The position numbers and the translations under genes are program-made. The notes under the pieces are model-generated. The model did no database searches. It was not told where the DNA came from and saw only the letters and a program-made list of their open reading frames with translations. Positions 11,600 to 22,018 of a stretch of DNA of 64,000 bases are shown piece by piece (within the stretch, counting starts at the first letter, position 1; each line of letters opens with the position of its first letter). Location of the stretch: the NCBI GenBank assembly GCA_035610365.1, contig CM069439.1, forward strand, positions 15,823,533 to 15,887,532. The letters run 5' to 3'. This stretch comes from Aquatica leii. Taxonomy: Eukaryota > Arthropoda > Insecta > Coleoptera > Lampyridae.

Positions 11600-12069
11600 T
11601 AAAATCTCTTAGGAATTGTATTGGAAAATCAGATCATGGAATATAAGAAGTCTAGCAACAAAAGGGCCATGAGCTTACGATTGAGTTTGGAAAGGCAAAA
11701 GTAAACATACTAGACCTAAGTGAGACTAAGACGAAAAGAGTGGGAGAAATAGAACTGAAAGGAGGCCACATACTAATATACAGCGGTGTCAATCATGCTA
11801 CCAGGGCTAAAAGAGGAGTAGGGTGCATAGTAAAACAAGAAGATAGAAAGTATATAAACAACTGGGAGGCAATATTAAAAATAGAAATAAAGACAGTGAA
11901 AGGAAACGTAACCAATTATGCGGTGGCACACGGGCCAAGCATAAACAATTTTGGGAGAAACTAGAAGTATTGGAAAACATAAGTGGTAGAATAATTATCC
12001 TTGGGGATATGAATACTAGAGTAGAAAGCTACACAGGTGCAACAGACGCCGTAGGGCAGTACGGCGAGC
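11600..12069 (+). pseudogene. LINE endonuclease domain, first fragment of a split LINE
   Basis: The frame near 11634-11965 reads like an apurinic endonuclease of an insect LINE. It contains VNILDLSETKTK (the catalytic Glu region), then RAKRGVGCIVKQE. After a frameshift comes IIILGDMNTRV (catalytic Asp/Asn) and GATDAVGQYGE. The reading stops at 12069 where gypsy sequence begins and resumes, in a compatible phase, at 16953 after the gypsy LTR. This fragment, 16953-17187 and 22508-24400 therefore appear to be one LINE copy broken by later insertions. Confidence 0.7.
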
Positions 12070-12730
12070 AATGTATTGAAAGCATTGAAAAAATAGTGCG
12101 ACGTGCATTCCGGGAACAAGTAGTTCTGGGAAGAAAAGTGACGTGCTAGAACTGCGGGGAAGTGGGCCACGTATCTTACCAATTACCATTCAAATGGCAT
12201 CGCTTATGGAGCAATTGTACAGTATTTGTCTCAATCGAAGAAGTTTTCAGTGGCTGGTCGACACGGGAGCGACGAAGACTATTATTCATCTGGATATATT
12301 GCAAGAGAATGAGAAGACATCACCAATAACAGTACGACTTCGAACGGCGATCACACGAAGAAATACCTACTCTCGTACCTACTCAAGTACAAGTGACTGA
12401 ATTGGGGCGATTGAACTAATGGAGGGCGACTTGGTTGAAAAAGGACTACTCGTTGGTATAACTTTAGTACGAGTGAAAAACACAATGCCAGTAAAGATCT
12501 TGAATGTCAACTCAGATCCAGTAACGTTGAAAAAGAAGACCGTGGCAGGCCAATGCACGCCAGCATCTCAAATTGTGAGCTGCGTTAATTGTAGTGAAGA
12601 TACGTCGCCGAAGTGCCCACAACATTTATTGGACATTCTTACCTCCAAATGCCAAGACCAGCTGGCTAAAGTTAGAGTGTTGATCTGGCGGTACCAAAAT
12701 GTGTTCGCGCTGGAGAGTGGTTCCAAATAA
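12070..12730 (+). pseudogene. gypsy gag C-terminus and protease remnant
   Basis: A nucleocapsid-type zinc knuckle is visible near 12147-12170 as C-x2-C-GEVGH with a stop inside it. It is followed by the retropepsin active-site motif DTGA at 12260-12271 within WLVDTGATKTIIH. Downstream frames (12419-12730) read like the spacer between protease and reverse transcriptase, including LIWRYQNVFAL. Frameshifts separate these pieces. Confidence 0.65.
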
Positions 12731-12759
12731 AGTATAAAATTTTTACCAAATATGCTCAA

Positions 12760-13054
12760 CCACTACGACAACATCCAGGCCGACTTTCTTTAGTAAAACG
12801 AGAAGAAGCTGAACAGATAATTACGGATATGGAGAGAGAAGGTGTGATTGAATCTTCAAATAGTCCATGGGCGTCCCCAGTGTGGTACTCGTAAAGAAGA
12901 AAAATCGATCAACGAGGTTTTGCGTAGACTACAGACGTGACTAAAAAGGACAGTTACTCATCTTTACCGAGAATTGACGATACGTTAGACACCCTGTCAG
13001 GATCCCAGTTGGTTTTCACGTTGGATTTAAAGAGTGGTTACTGGCAGGTAATCA
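12760..13054 (+). pseudogene. gypsy reverse transcriptase, N-terminal part
   Basis: Readable in shifted frames: a GVIESSNSPWASPV-like stretch (12841-12880) and then SLPRIDDTLDTLSGSQLVFT followed by LDLKSGYWQV, the first catalytic Asp block of Ty3/gypsy RT. The reading is cut at about 13054 by an inserted LINE fragment. The RT continues near 13946. Confidence 0.75.
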
Positions 13055-13945
13055 AACCACTCAAGTGGTTAAAATCGGTGAAACCAACAGTGAAAGCGGG
13101 AGTGCCACAAGAATCAGTTATTGGACCTGTTTAATTTTTAATTTATATTAATAACTTGTTAAATTTGAGCATTACAAATTGTACGTTATATATTCTTTTG
13201 CTGACGACACTGTAGCTATTTTTTCTGAATGAAGTTTTTGATAATGCATCAGCGGGAATGAAAAGTATAAAAACCTAGCTGGCTTGATTCAAATTTACTT
13301 AGTCTTAATGTGGGAAGAACTGCGGCCCTTCCGTTTTCCTTAACAGCTGCTGGACAACCAACAGAAACTTTCCGTTTTTGTTAATTCATAGAACGCATTA
13401 CACTGAACAGTTTTGCTCTTGGGGGATGGGGTAGCTGTGGACAGACGGTGCTAGAATTTAATATATAAAAGAATAATAAAAATATGTCTAAAAAAATTAC
13501 TTGATTATCCCACGGTTCTTCTATCTACTAAATTCTGCACTTTAAATATTTAAAATTTGTTTAAATTAAATTCGTAATCACCAGTCCGACTTTCCTTTGG
13601 CACCGACCCACAATCACAACTCGCAGGCACCAACGTATGCCTCTGTACGAGCACCGTTTTGGCTGAGAGGCATGTGGCACGCTCCGCTCCAAGACTGTAC
13701 AATCGACTTCCTGAGGAGGTCTCTTTTGTTTCAGGGATATAACCGTAAAATTAAAAAATATAAGTAAACATTTCCTCGTTAATTTAAATTACATTTAAAA
13801 TTAAACTAAAAAATTAGAAAAAGTAAAAACCGCTTCTGTGGCCAGTAACTTATCTGTAAATTATTTTGTGTAATTATTATAAAATTTGTTAATGGTATGT
13901 TTTCAAGAAATCAAGCTAGATAGAATTGGAACCCAAGGTTCATCA
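13055..13945 (+). mobile_element. LINE 3' fragment inserted inside the gypsy RT
   Basis: Between two halves of the gypsy RT lies unrelated sequence. It encodes VKAGVPQESVIGPV, then FLIYINNL and ADDTVAIFSE: the QGSVLGP and YADD blocks of a non-LTR (Jockey/CR1-like) reverse transcriptase. A C-terminal stretch RSAPRLYNRLPEEV typical of these LINEs follows. Stops and frameshifts are frequent. Gypsy codons resume at about 13946 with TAFT then GLWQFTVM. About ten gypsy residues seem missing at the join, so insertion came with a small deletion. Confidence 0.65.
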
Positions 13946-14360
13946 AAACACAGCTTTTACAATTTGAACTGGTTTGTGGCAGTTTACTGTGATGCTCTTC
14001 GGCCTGTGTAACGCTCTTGCAACGTTCGAGCGTTTGATGGAGACCATCTTGCGAGGACTGTCTTGGAAAACGTGCTTGGTTTATCTAGACGTGATTGTGG
14101 TTGAAAGTTCGTTTGAAGAACATTTGAACAACCTGAAGGAAGTGATCCAACATCTACGTGGGGCAAATCTAAAACTGAGCCCAAAGAAGTGCCACGTATT
14201 TAAGAGAGAAGTGCAATACGTCGTATCTAGAGATGAAGTAAAGGCTGGCCCAGACAAGGTTCGAGCAGTACAAGCATGGCTAAGACCAATCGACAAACAA
14301 CAGGTCCGAAGTTTTTTTTGGTTGTGCATTTATTATCGAAGAAAGGACAGAATTTAAATG
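13946..14360 (+). pseudogene. gypsy reverse transcriptase, C-terminal part
   Basis: The frame 13974-14357 reads LWQFTVMLFGLCNALATFER, the standard Ty3/gypsy palm block. It then reads CLVYLDVIVV: the YxDD catalytic box with the second Asp changed to Val, so polymerase activity is lost. The thumb/connection region follows up to the RSFFWLCIYYRR stretch, after which the frame breaks. Confidence 0.8.
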
Positions 14361-14720
14361 GAATGCAGACTGCGAAAACGCTTCCTATCATCTAAAACAA
14401 GCCCTTGTCACTTCGCCGATTTTAAGTTATCTAAGAGAAGATAGAAAATGTGTTTTGGCTACCGATGCAAGTAATCTGGACTTAGGTGCAAGATGGACAA
14501 GAAAAAATAATGTTTTGGTTAAGTTTTGTCCAGTCGTCGAGTCTATAGAACATTTCTACAAATATTTGTATAGACGAAAATTTTAACTAAGGACCGACCC
14601 CGCCGCCTTGAAATGGCTACTGCAATTTCGTAATCCGGAAGGGCAGGTTGCGAAATGGATCGGGAGACTTTAAGACACAAAGCACAGTGCCGGAAGTAGT
14701 CAACGGAACGCTGATGCCTT
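14361..14720 (+). pseudogene. gypsy RNase H remnant
   Basis: Short shifted frames read ALVTSPILSYLREDRKCVL and then ATDASNLDLGA, the RNase H first-Asp block. After a deletion comes PAALKWLLQFRNPEGQVAKW, the end of RNase H before the integrase. Part of the domain is missing and several stops are present. Confidence 0.65.
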
Positions 14721-16094
14721 GTCCAGAAGACCATGTCCGGCAGACTGCAACCATTGTTTGCGACTTGAAGAAAAGATCGAATGTCTCCGAAGAACTGCTA
14801 TGGTTTATGAGAAGCTGACCGCGGTTGCGTCGCGGATAAGAAAAGGATCCCGACATAAGAGTACACCTAAATTGGAAAGCCAACGGCCGACGACTAATTT
14901 GGAAAAATTAGTCGTCGGCAAAATTTTGGCAAAAACATCAAAGCATACTGGGCGCAGTGGGACTCTTTGAGAGTTGGTAGTGTCGAAGAGCCGATTGTCA
15001 AAGAAGTGTTACAGCATTTGCACGACGGTACACCAGGGGGACACTTTGGCGTAAAGAAGACACAATGGGGAAAGTTCGAGAAAGATTCTACTGGGTGAAC
15101 TGTAAAGAGGACGTCATGGAATGGTGCCATAAGTGCACGGTCTACGCATCAGGAAATTGTCCAGCAAAAAAGCACACAGTACCGATGAAACAGTATAACG
15201 TGGGAAGCTCTTTAGCGAGAGTAGCGATTGACGTCGAAAGGCCGTTCCCAGAATCTGATTCGGGAAACAAATATAGATGCTGTTAGCAATGGATTATTTC
15301 ACGAAATGGACGGAGGCTTACGCGATACCCGATCAAGAAGCAGCTACAGTCGCCGACGTATTAGTGAAACAGTTTTTCTGTCGGTTTGAAGTTCTGTTGG
15401 AATTACATTCCTACCAAGGCCGCAACTTTGAGCCTGCGCTGTTTCAAAAAGTTTGCCGACTATTGAGAATTAAGAAAACTAGGACGACGCTTTTCTATCT
15501 TCAATCTGATGGCATGGTCGAACGGATGAATAGAGCAATGGAAAAGTACTTAGCCAAAGTAGTGTCCGAACAGCAAAGAGACTGGGATCAGTACTTGCAC
15601 CTTTTCCTAATGGCATATCGTTCATCTGTTTACGAAAGCACAGGCCAAACACCATCTTGTGTCATGCTCAGTCGCGAAATACGTTTACCATCCGAATTCC
15701 AATTTGGACGAAGACCGGAAGAAGAAGTTGCTAGAGAAGACTACGTCAAGCAAGCTGACAAGGAGGCTAGACGAAGTACATGCGGCGGTCCGTAAAAACA
15801 CAAATTGCCAGCGACAGAATGAAGACCAGGTAACAGGCAACAGGGTATAGTTGTATAATCTCCAAATAAGATGTGGTTTGTTGGAAGCAATGGGATGGCC
15901 CTTATGAAATCATGCAGCGTATTAATGTCATGTATCGTATCAGAAAACTAAAAGTGGTCCACATCGATCGTGTAGCACTGTTTGCTGGCGATAACAACGT
16001 TACGCAAGCCCAGGTCCTAACCATTGTAATCACAAGCAGAACCAGATATCAAGTCGATGGAATAGACTTTGATAAGTTTATAAGCATGTACGGG
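14721..16094 (+). pseudogene. gypsy integrase (HHCC, DDE core, C-terminal GPY-type tail)
   Basis: The pieces appear in order over several frames. First is an H2C2 zinc-binding region (QHLHDGTPGGHFG ... EWCHKC at 15010-15140). The DDE core follows at 15200-15795 with the first Asp in VAIDVERPFPES. The second Asp is changed to Tyr (LHSYQGRNF, where copy 2 has HSDQ). The Glu is present in SDGMVERMNR. Then comes the C-terminal WDGPYEIMQRI ... KVVHIDRVALF tail (15890-15980). Frame breaks near 15290 and 15800 and the lost Asp make it inactive. The tail continues in frame into a macrodomain. Confidence 0.8.
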
Positions 16095-16555
16095 GGTTCT
16101 GGAAAGGCTAGGTACGGAGTTATAACTGATGAGGAACAACAAGACTTGTTCCAAACAAGAAAACATTACACCATCGCCCATTGCGTGAACAAGTATCTTG
16201 AAATGTCTAGATGGGTTGCAGTCGTATTTAAGAAGTTTGGGCGGTTACATGAATTACGAACATAACAACCGGCGGTCGGAAATGTTTTAAAATTACGGGA
16301 TGACCGACGCGGCATTTTCTATCTGGTCACCAAGAAGTATACTGACCTGCAAAGCCGTTATACGAAAAGCTGTGGCGAGCATTATACAATCTCAGAAGAG
16401 GAAAGGAGTTCCACAATAGCAAGAAATTGGTAGTACTCAAGCTTGGTTGTAGCTTTGATCAACTAAATTGGAGAACAGTTTGAAATATGTTGGAGGTCGT
16501 CTTCCGAGCAATAGACGTTCAAAGTGTTGTCTGCGGTTACATTCAGGTAGAATAT
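16095..16555 (+). pseudogene. macrodomain (OARD1/TARG1-like) fused to gypsy Pol, copy 1
   Basis: In the frame that carries the integrase tail (15873-16265) the sequence goes on through DLFQTRKHYTIAHCVNKYLE and VAVVFKKFGRLHEL. These match the N-terminal half of the OARD1 (C6orf130/TARG1) macrodomain, which removes ADP-ribose from acidic side chains. After a stop the next strand is readable as FYLVTKKY (about 16315-16340). In a third frame LKLGCSFDQLNWRTV follows and then NMLEVVFRA. The Asp of the GCGLD-type motif is kept, but the Lys-rich loop has lost one residue relative to copy 2, and the domain is broken by stops. Family assignment rests on motif order and spacing. No homology search was run. 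Confidence 0.75.
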
Positions 16556-16578
16556 CGGGTCAGGAAAAGTTCATTTAC

Positions 16579-16635
16579 TGCTATTTTTATGCTCAAGGAA
16601 GTTGCCGAAACGGAGAGAGCTGCCGCTATCGCCAC
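16579..16635 (+). pseudogene. CCCH zinc finger at the 3' end of gypsy copy 1
   Basis: The residues CYFYAQGSCRNGESCRYRH form a C-x7-C-x5-C-x3-H finger, the RNA-binding CCCH class (makorin-like in spacing). The frame runs 16468-16716 and ends inside the LTR start. The equivalent finger in copy 2 has the same four ligands with nearby substitutions. A frameshift separates it from the preceding macrodomain in this copy, whereas in copy 2 the two are in one frame. Confidence 0.7.
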
Positions 16636-16690
16636 GATCTTTTCTACCGGTGTCGCATACAGTTTCCTGTTCTGGGACAGAACAGTCTTA

Positions 16691-16952
16691 AGAAGGGGGC
16701 AGTGAAGCGTTCTTGAGGAATGACCGAAAGATGTTGAACATTCTAGACCCAGATAACAGAAACATATATATGTACATATAAACAATTCAAAGGAAGCTGA
16801 GGTCAGTTTTTTGAATTGAGTTGCAATAAGAGTTTGTCGATCTAAATAAATTAAGTGTTTAACGCCTGTGCTAAGATAAATATAACGCCGTGTAACTGTA
16901 CGTGCTTCTAATATAAACAAATACCGGTTTAGATAAACAGAAGTTATCCACA
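16691..16952 (+). repeat. gypsy copy 1 polypurine tract and 3' LTR
   Basis: The purine-rich AGAAGGGGGCAG (16691-16702) abuts TGAAGCGTTC, the LTR start at 16703. The LTR ends in ...TTATCCACA at 16952, giving TG...CA ends and 250 bp. An AATAAA lies inside. The inverted copy 2 LTR (29501-29777) has the same start and the same 'aagttatcc(a/g)ca' end, which fixes both boundaries. Confidence 0.75.
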
Positions 16953-17187
16953 GCGAGCGACTAATGAATTTTTGCATGAATAATCTCATAATAACGAACA
17001 CTTTTTACAAACACAAAGGCATCTACAAATGCATAAGAGAAGGTGCCAGTAGACAGGAGAAGCCAATTATTCATTATATAATGATTGACAGCACACATAG
17101 ATATGAAATAACAGATGTATGAGTAAGAAGGGGATATGAAATAGAAAAAGTGATCATTATTTGCTAATAGAGCAGATAAGCATCAAA
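16953..17187 (+). pseudogene. LINE endonuclease, second fragment of the split LINE
   Basis: Directly after the gypsy LTR the reading returns to LINE endonuclease: MNNLIITNTFYKHKGIYKC, then EGASRQEKPIIHYIMID and THRYEI. A one-base shift later it continues with a SDHYLLI-type block (catalytic Ser-Asp-His). It joins in phase to the fragment ending at 12069 if the gypsy element and one copy of GCGAGC are removed. It stops at the CACTA terminus. Confidence 0.75.
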
Positions 17188-17199
17188 CCCAGCAAACAC
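17188..17199 (+). repeat. CACTA left terminal inverted repeat
   Basis: CCCAGCAAACAC is the exact inverse of 22496-22507. Subterminal TGTTACA motifs follow at 17210 and 17242, with a GTAACA at 17323. Confidence 0.85.
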
Positions 17200-17403
17200 A
17201 TAACGTTTCTGTTACATTGCAATTCATCACAAACATGAAACATTTGTTACATTGCGCTGATACACAATTGTTGCGTCGCTGAAACAAGCAATTTCGACAT
17301 ACTAAAATCGTTCTGAAATTGTATGTAACATAAACGCCAATTTGATGCGATACCGTCACATTACAAATGTGCAACTTAAAATACGTTACAGATACGTTGT
17401 GTA

Positions 17404-17990
17404 ATAGCGTTTTTCACTGGTCATTCTAGTGCGCACTTTTACGCACTGAGTGTTCCTGTTATTTTTCACTGGTATTTTTAATGCGTACTGATTCAGTTTT
17501 ATTATTTTTCACTGGTCTGATAAATGCACTTGATTCTGTACTAGTTCAGATTTTGTTGCACTGACAACAGATGCAAGTGCAACAGATCCAGTGCAAACAT
17601 GGCGAATTTAAATAATTTGAATGTTGTCTATATCCTCAACATGTAAAAAATTGTTTGATACTAATTCATTTACGTAATTTACTGTATATACATTATCAGC
17701 TAAAAACACATTTGATATATGCAAATTCTAGATAAATGCATTTTAACTTTACTCATTAGCTTAAAGTACGTTGATTGGTCTGGAAGTTGTAAAGTAACAA
17801 CGACCTTACTAATTCGAAGGGTAACAATAAAAAGAAGTTCTCCCATTATATATTATATGGTGCACTGTTCAAGCATTTCATTTTTCACTGGAAGTGCAAT
17901 GTTAATGCACTGCTGGTAACACAATTATAGTGCACAGTAAACTCGCCCGGTGTTAGTGCGCATTCAAATTTGTTCAGTGAAAAACGCTAT
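17404..17990. mobile_element. MITE inserted in the CACTA left arm
   Basis: The inverted ends ATAGCGTTTTTCACTG (17404-17419) and CAGTGAAAAACGCTAT (17975-17990) are perfect over 16 bp. Inside, the motif TTTTTCACTGG recurs four times (near 17410, 17461, 17504, 17880), each followed within about 5-20 nt by a short GCAC/GCAT/GCGT-like motif. There is no coding sequence. The exact target duplication is ambiguous because the flanks are AT-only. Confidence 0.7.
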
Positions 17991-18234
17991 AAGTGAATGT
18001 TTTAGAACAACATCTTGACGACAAAACGGAAACGTGACAACTACGGAAAAAAATACGTTTGCGTCTCAATGATGGTTACGAACTGTGTTACGAATTTACC
18101 ATTTTATCTTTGTCATTTTACATGTCAATCGTTAATGGCACGTTAATTTCAGTCTTATTTTTATATTTATCCGTTGTTTCATCGATCACTCCTGACTTCT
18201 ATATTTATTAGTAGAAATAAGTGCGTTATTCATT

Positions 18235-20556
18235 ATGTCGGTAAGTATAATAACAACAATCCAAATCTTTTATATATTTTACACATCCAATCAGAATTTA
18301 GGTTATGTTAAAAGTATTTTAAAAAACGTGGTATTTGCAGTACTTATATGTATATTTCGTCGAGAAGTCGTTGTCGTTTCTCAACTTATATAGTAGCTAC
18401 TTATTCTGTAATACTCTTAAGAAATTAAAATTAAATTGTTATTCAAACACTCTTCGAAACATTTCAATTGTATAAAGTGACGAAGCTTGTTCTTAATGTT
18501 TGGAAATTCCTTTCCCACAAATTAATTTTATTGTTTATAAATTGTAGGGTATAAATAAACGAAAACCTTTTGGTAGAATGTCAAAACGACACTTGAGAAG
18601 GATAATACAAAATACTATTAAGGGACATGTTCAAGATGCTAATGGTATCGTAGAACAGATTCACACAACTAATACTAATTTGCATATAAATGAAACTGAT
18701 AATATGGAATTGACAACTTGTTTGACTGAGCCAAATGCCCCCATTGTATCATGTGCTCTTAATAGTCAAATAGATGTTAAGAAAACTACATTGTCGTCAG
18801 TTTCTTTTACAATGAAGAACACTGAATTTCAATCGCAAGACTTAACAAGTAATATGGGCAGTTTTAGTTCAGTATCACAAAAGCTTGCTGTTTGGGTTGT
18901 TGAAAATCACGTTTCACAAAATATTGTAAATAATCTCTTAAAGATTTTAAAACCCCTTGTACCAGAATTACCAAAAGATTGCCGATCTCTTATACATACA
19001 CCACGATCAGGTTTTTTTAAATATGAAGAAGTTTTACCTGGGAAGTATGCTCATTTTGGTATTAAGTCTGGTATTTTGCATGTATTTAAAAAAAATTCAG
19101 TAAACATACTTGATACGGAGCTGCAATTACGTTTAAACATTGACGGTTTGCCTTTAAGTAAAAGCTCGTTGGTACAATTTTGGCCAATTTTAATATCTAT
19201 AATGAACCTCAAATATAATGAACCAATACTGGTAGGAATTTATTGCGGAAAAAAAAACCATTTTGCTGTAATGCATTTTTAAAACCATTTATAGATGAAA
19301 TGAAATTGTTACAAGTATCAGGAATTTCGGAAGGTGGTATAAATGTTCGATTGAGTATCAATGTAATTATATGTGACGCACCAGCAAAATCATTCGTCCT
19401 AAACGTAAAAAGTCATAATGCATATTTCGGCTGTAACAAATGTTGCGTAGAAGGAAGTTTTATTAATAATAGAATGACATATCCATCTTTGACTGCAAAA
19501 TTAAGAACTGACGAAGATTTTTTAAACAAGATTGATGACGAGTATCACAAAGGCCATACTATATTACAAGAGTTGAATATTGGTTTAGTTACACAAATAG
19601 GTCTTGATTATATGCATCTTGTTTGCATTGGAGTTTTAAAACGATTGCTAAAATTTTATATCTATGGCCCTCTAAACATACGTTTGAAACAAAATGATTT
19701 AAATTCTATAAATTCTCATATCGATTTAATTAGAGACTATATGCCACAAGAGTTTTCAAGACTTCCTAGGTCATTAGATCAAATAGATTACTGGAAGGCC
19801 ACCGAATTACGCTTTTTTTTATTATATGTTGGTCCAATAGTTTTGGAACCATACCTGAAATCATCACAACTAAAACATTTCATGTCATTGCATATTGCAA
19901 TGAGATTATTAGCATCGCCTAATATGGCTCATCATGATTACGACTATACCAAAAAACTGATAACATATTTTGTCGAAAATTATAAGTATTTATATGGACA
20001 AGAATACATAACATATAATGTTCATAATCTTATACATTTAGTAGATGATGTAAAGAAATTTGGTTGTGTTGATAACTTCAGTTCATTTCCATTCGAAAAT
20101 TATTTGCATGAATTAAAAAATATTATGAAAGTTTCTGGAAGACCATTGGAGCAAATTTCAAACAGAATATTTGAGCAACGACAACATTTTCAAATTAAAC
20201 CAACCATAAGCTATCCATATTTAACTAATTCGAAGAGAGGAAAAATAATACTTCATACGGACAAAAACACACAGCTAGATACGTCTATCAGAAATAATTG
20301 TGTTTGTATTAAATCTGGTGCATTAATATTAATTACAAACATTGTCAGTTCTACTATAATAACAGGAAAAAGAATAAATGTTGAAAACTATCATTTATAC
20401 CCTGCTCCTTTAAAAATCAATTTAGTGCAATGTAATTATACGACATTGAATGAAGAAGTAACATTTAAATATAAAGATGTACTGTGGAAATGTATTAAAG
20501 TACCTTCCAATGATGTAAATTTTTTTCTTGCAATGCCTCTGTTACATCATATGTAA
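18235..20556 (+). CDS. CACTA transposase, two exons plus a -1 slip at an A9 run
   Basis: A mini-exon ATGTCG (18235-18240) ends in GTAAGT. Its acceptor is at 18547, and the frame then runs MSGINKRKPFGRMSKRHLRR onward. The first frame closes at 19282, and the overlapping -1 frame continues to 20556. Nine A's at 19249-19257 are where a -1 slip would join them, giving about 671 residues. The second part has the CxxC pair YFGCNKCC, then LDYMHLVCIGVLKRLL and a long helical region, as in the tnp2-like transposases of animal CACTA elements. The frame break may be a single lost A, an assembly homopolymer error or genuine slippage. The remainder is free of stops, suggesting recent activity. Catalytic residues were not mapped. 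Confidence 0.75.
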
Positions 20557-20583
20557 CATTAAATTATGTAATTACAAATTGTG

Positions 20584-22018
20584 ATGTATTATATAGATTT
20601 GACAAAGTCTCTGTTTCAGGATAACTCTTACGTTGTCGTATATGACTTACCCGTTTTAGATGGTGAACAATATAGCATTGTTTTACGCAAGTGGTTACAT
20701 GAGAAGGACAACATTACATATCTAAGTTATCCAACACTAAAAGAATACCAAAAATGTTTAAAAATGAAAAGATATCCTGACAAGCTTTGGAAAGTGACTG
20801 CTGTTGCAATAGTTGGGTATTATGGTAAGAAGTTTTATACTGCACAAAATCAAAATTAACTAAGTTTTATCCAAATTAGATAATTATGACGAGGCAAAGA
20901 AAAAAGAAAATAATCTACTGCAATATAAATCATCTTCTGAAGTAGATGATGAAAGTTCAACATTCAAGAAAGGAAGCTTACGAAAACATAAAACAACAAA
21001 AATTCACGATTTTCGTTATGAAGATGACTCTTTATCGCCATTACCATCACCATCACATGCCAGTTAGTTTTTTTTAGTACTATTACTTATAAACAAAATT
21101 GTGAAAATCATTTTTATATTATACATTATGTGTCTTATGAACAGTTTTCAAAATTTAATAATTTTTAAAGGTACCACTAGCAGCAACACTATGGATAACG
21201 ATAACAATATAAATATAGAAGACGTTCCTCTCGTGATTTTGCCTTGTATTGAAAAGTCAACCATGAACTTGTCAACACAAAATTCCGAAATGCTACCTTC
21301 AGAAACAGTGGAACTTATATCAAATGAAAAAGGTACCTGTATACATTATATAAAATTTAATGTTTTCATATTATTTCTTCTAACAGAGTACAATCTACTA
21401 CAAAATGTTTATGAGAAACTTGTAAAGTGTGAAATTTTGTTAGAAAGTCACACTGATCGACTGATTAAAATTGAACAACATTTAAATATTGCACCTGTTC
21501 ATCATGAAGTGACACCCCTGTCAATGGAACTTCCATTAAAAACGATAGAGGACATAGAAATGTTTGAAATTAGCCTTTTAGATGCTGCACAGTCCAGTGC
21601 TTTAGTAAGGTTTTTTAGATTATTTTTGCAGGTAAAAAAAACTAATTTTGTTGTCCTCAGCTTCAGGTTTTGAAACGGACATTAGGTTCCAATGAAAGAA
21701 CCACTTTATTCAAAATGTTTGCAAAATTATTTGATTACAATTTAGCAACTTTATGTTCATGGAAAGGGAGGAAGCACAACTTTAGAGTAGAAAATTTACG
21801 TGTTATAAAAATTATGTTTGGTAAGTTTTATGAAATAGGTAGATAATTAATATTGTACATGTTTTTATTTTTATATAGACGCTATTCGTGAGTCTTTTCC
21901 AAATCTGAAAGACCAAGTCATGGACCTTGCTGGAATCGATTGGTTTCGTTCAGCACAACAACGACTGAACAGGAAAAAAAATAATGGAACTAAAGAAAGT
22001 GAAAATATAAGAGAATGA
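20584..22018 (+). CDS. second CACTA gene, DUF4806-like, six exons
   Basis: Exons 20584-20824, 20880-21062, 21171-21332, 21387-21604, 21661-21820 and 21879-22018 total 1104 bases, exactly 368 codons with the stop. All junctions are GT..AG, so splicing looks functional. The N-terminal region (residues 1-80) holds WLHEKDNITYLSYPTL and YQKCLKMKRYPDKLW. The middle is acidic and Ser-rich. A coiled segment around LLQNVYEKLVKCEILLESHT precedes a C-terminal DUF4806-like domain (LKRTLGSNERTTLFKMFAKL ... LCSWKGRKHNF ... IRESFPNL). Proteins of this type often accompany insect CACTA transposases. The role is unknown and may be DNA binding or accessory. An alternative end to exon 4 (retaining VRFFRLFLQ) is possible. 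Confidence 0.75.

Larger units (their letters stand above)
12070..16952 (+). mobile_element. Ty3/gypsy retrotransposon copy 1, 5'-truncated, with macrodomain and CCCH module
   Basis: Remains of gag zinc knuckle, protease, reverse transcriptase, RNase H and integrase occur in Ty3/gypsy order on the plus strand. They are followed by a macrodomain, a CCCH finger, a polypurine tract (about 16691-16702) and one LTR (16703-16952). There is no 5' LTR: the copy begins inside gag. GCGAGC occurs at 12064-12069 and again at 16953-16958 right after the LTR, resembling a target duplication. Many stops, frameshifts and an internal LINE insertion (13055-13945) make it inactive. Confidence 0.85.

Noticed and set aside
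16468-16716. Independent host CCCH gene
   Set aside because: It lies between the gypsy integrase and the polypurine tract/LTR and recurs at the same place in the second copy, so it belongs to the element.
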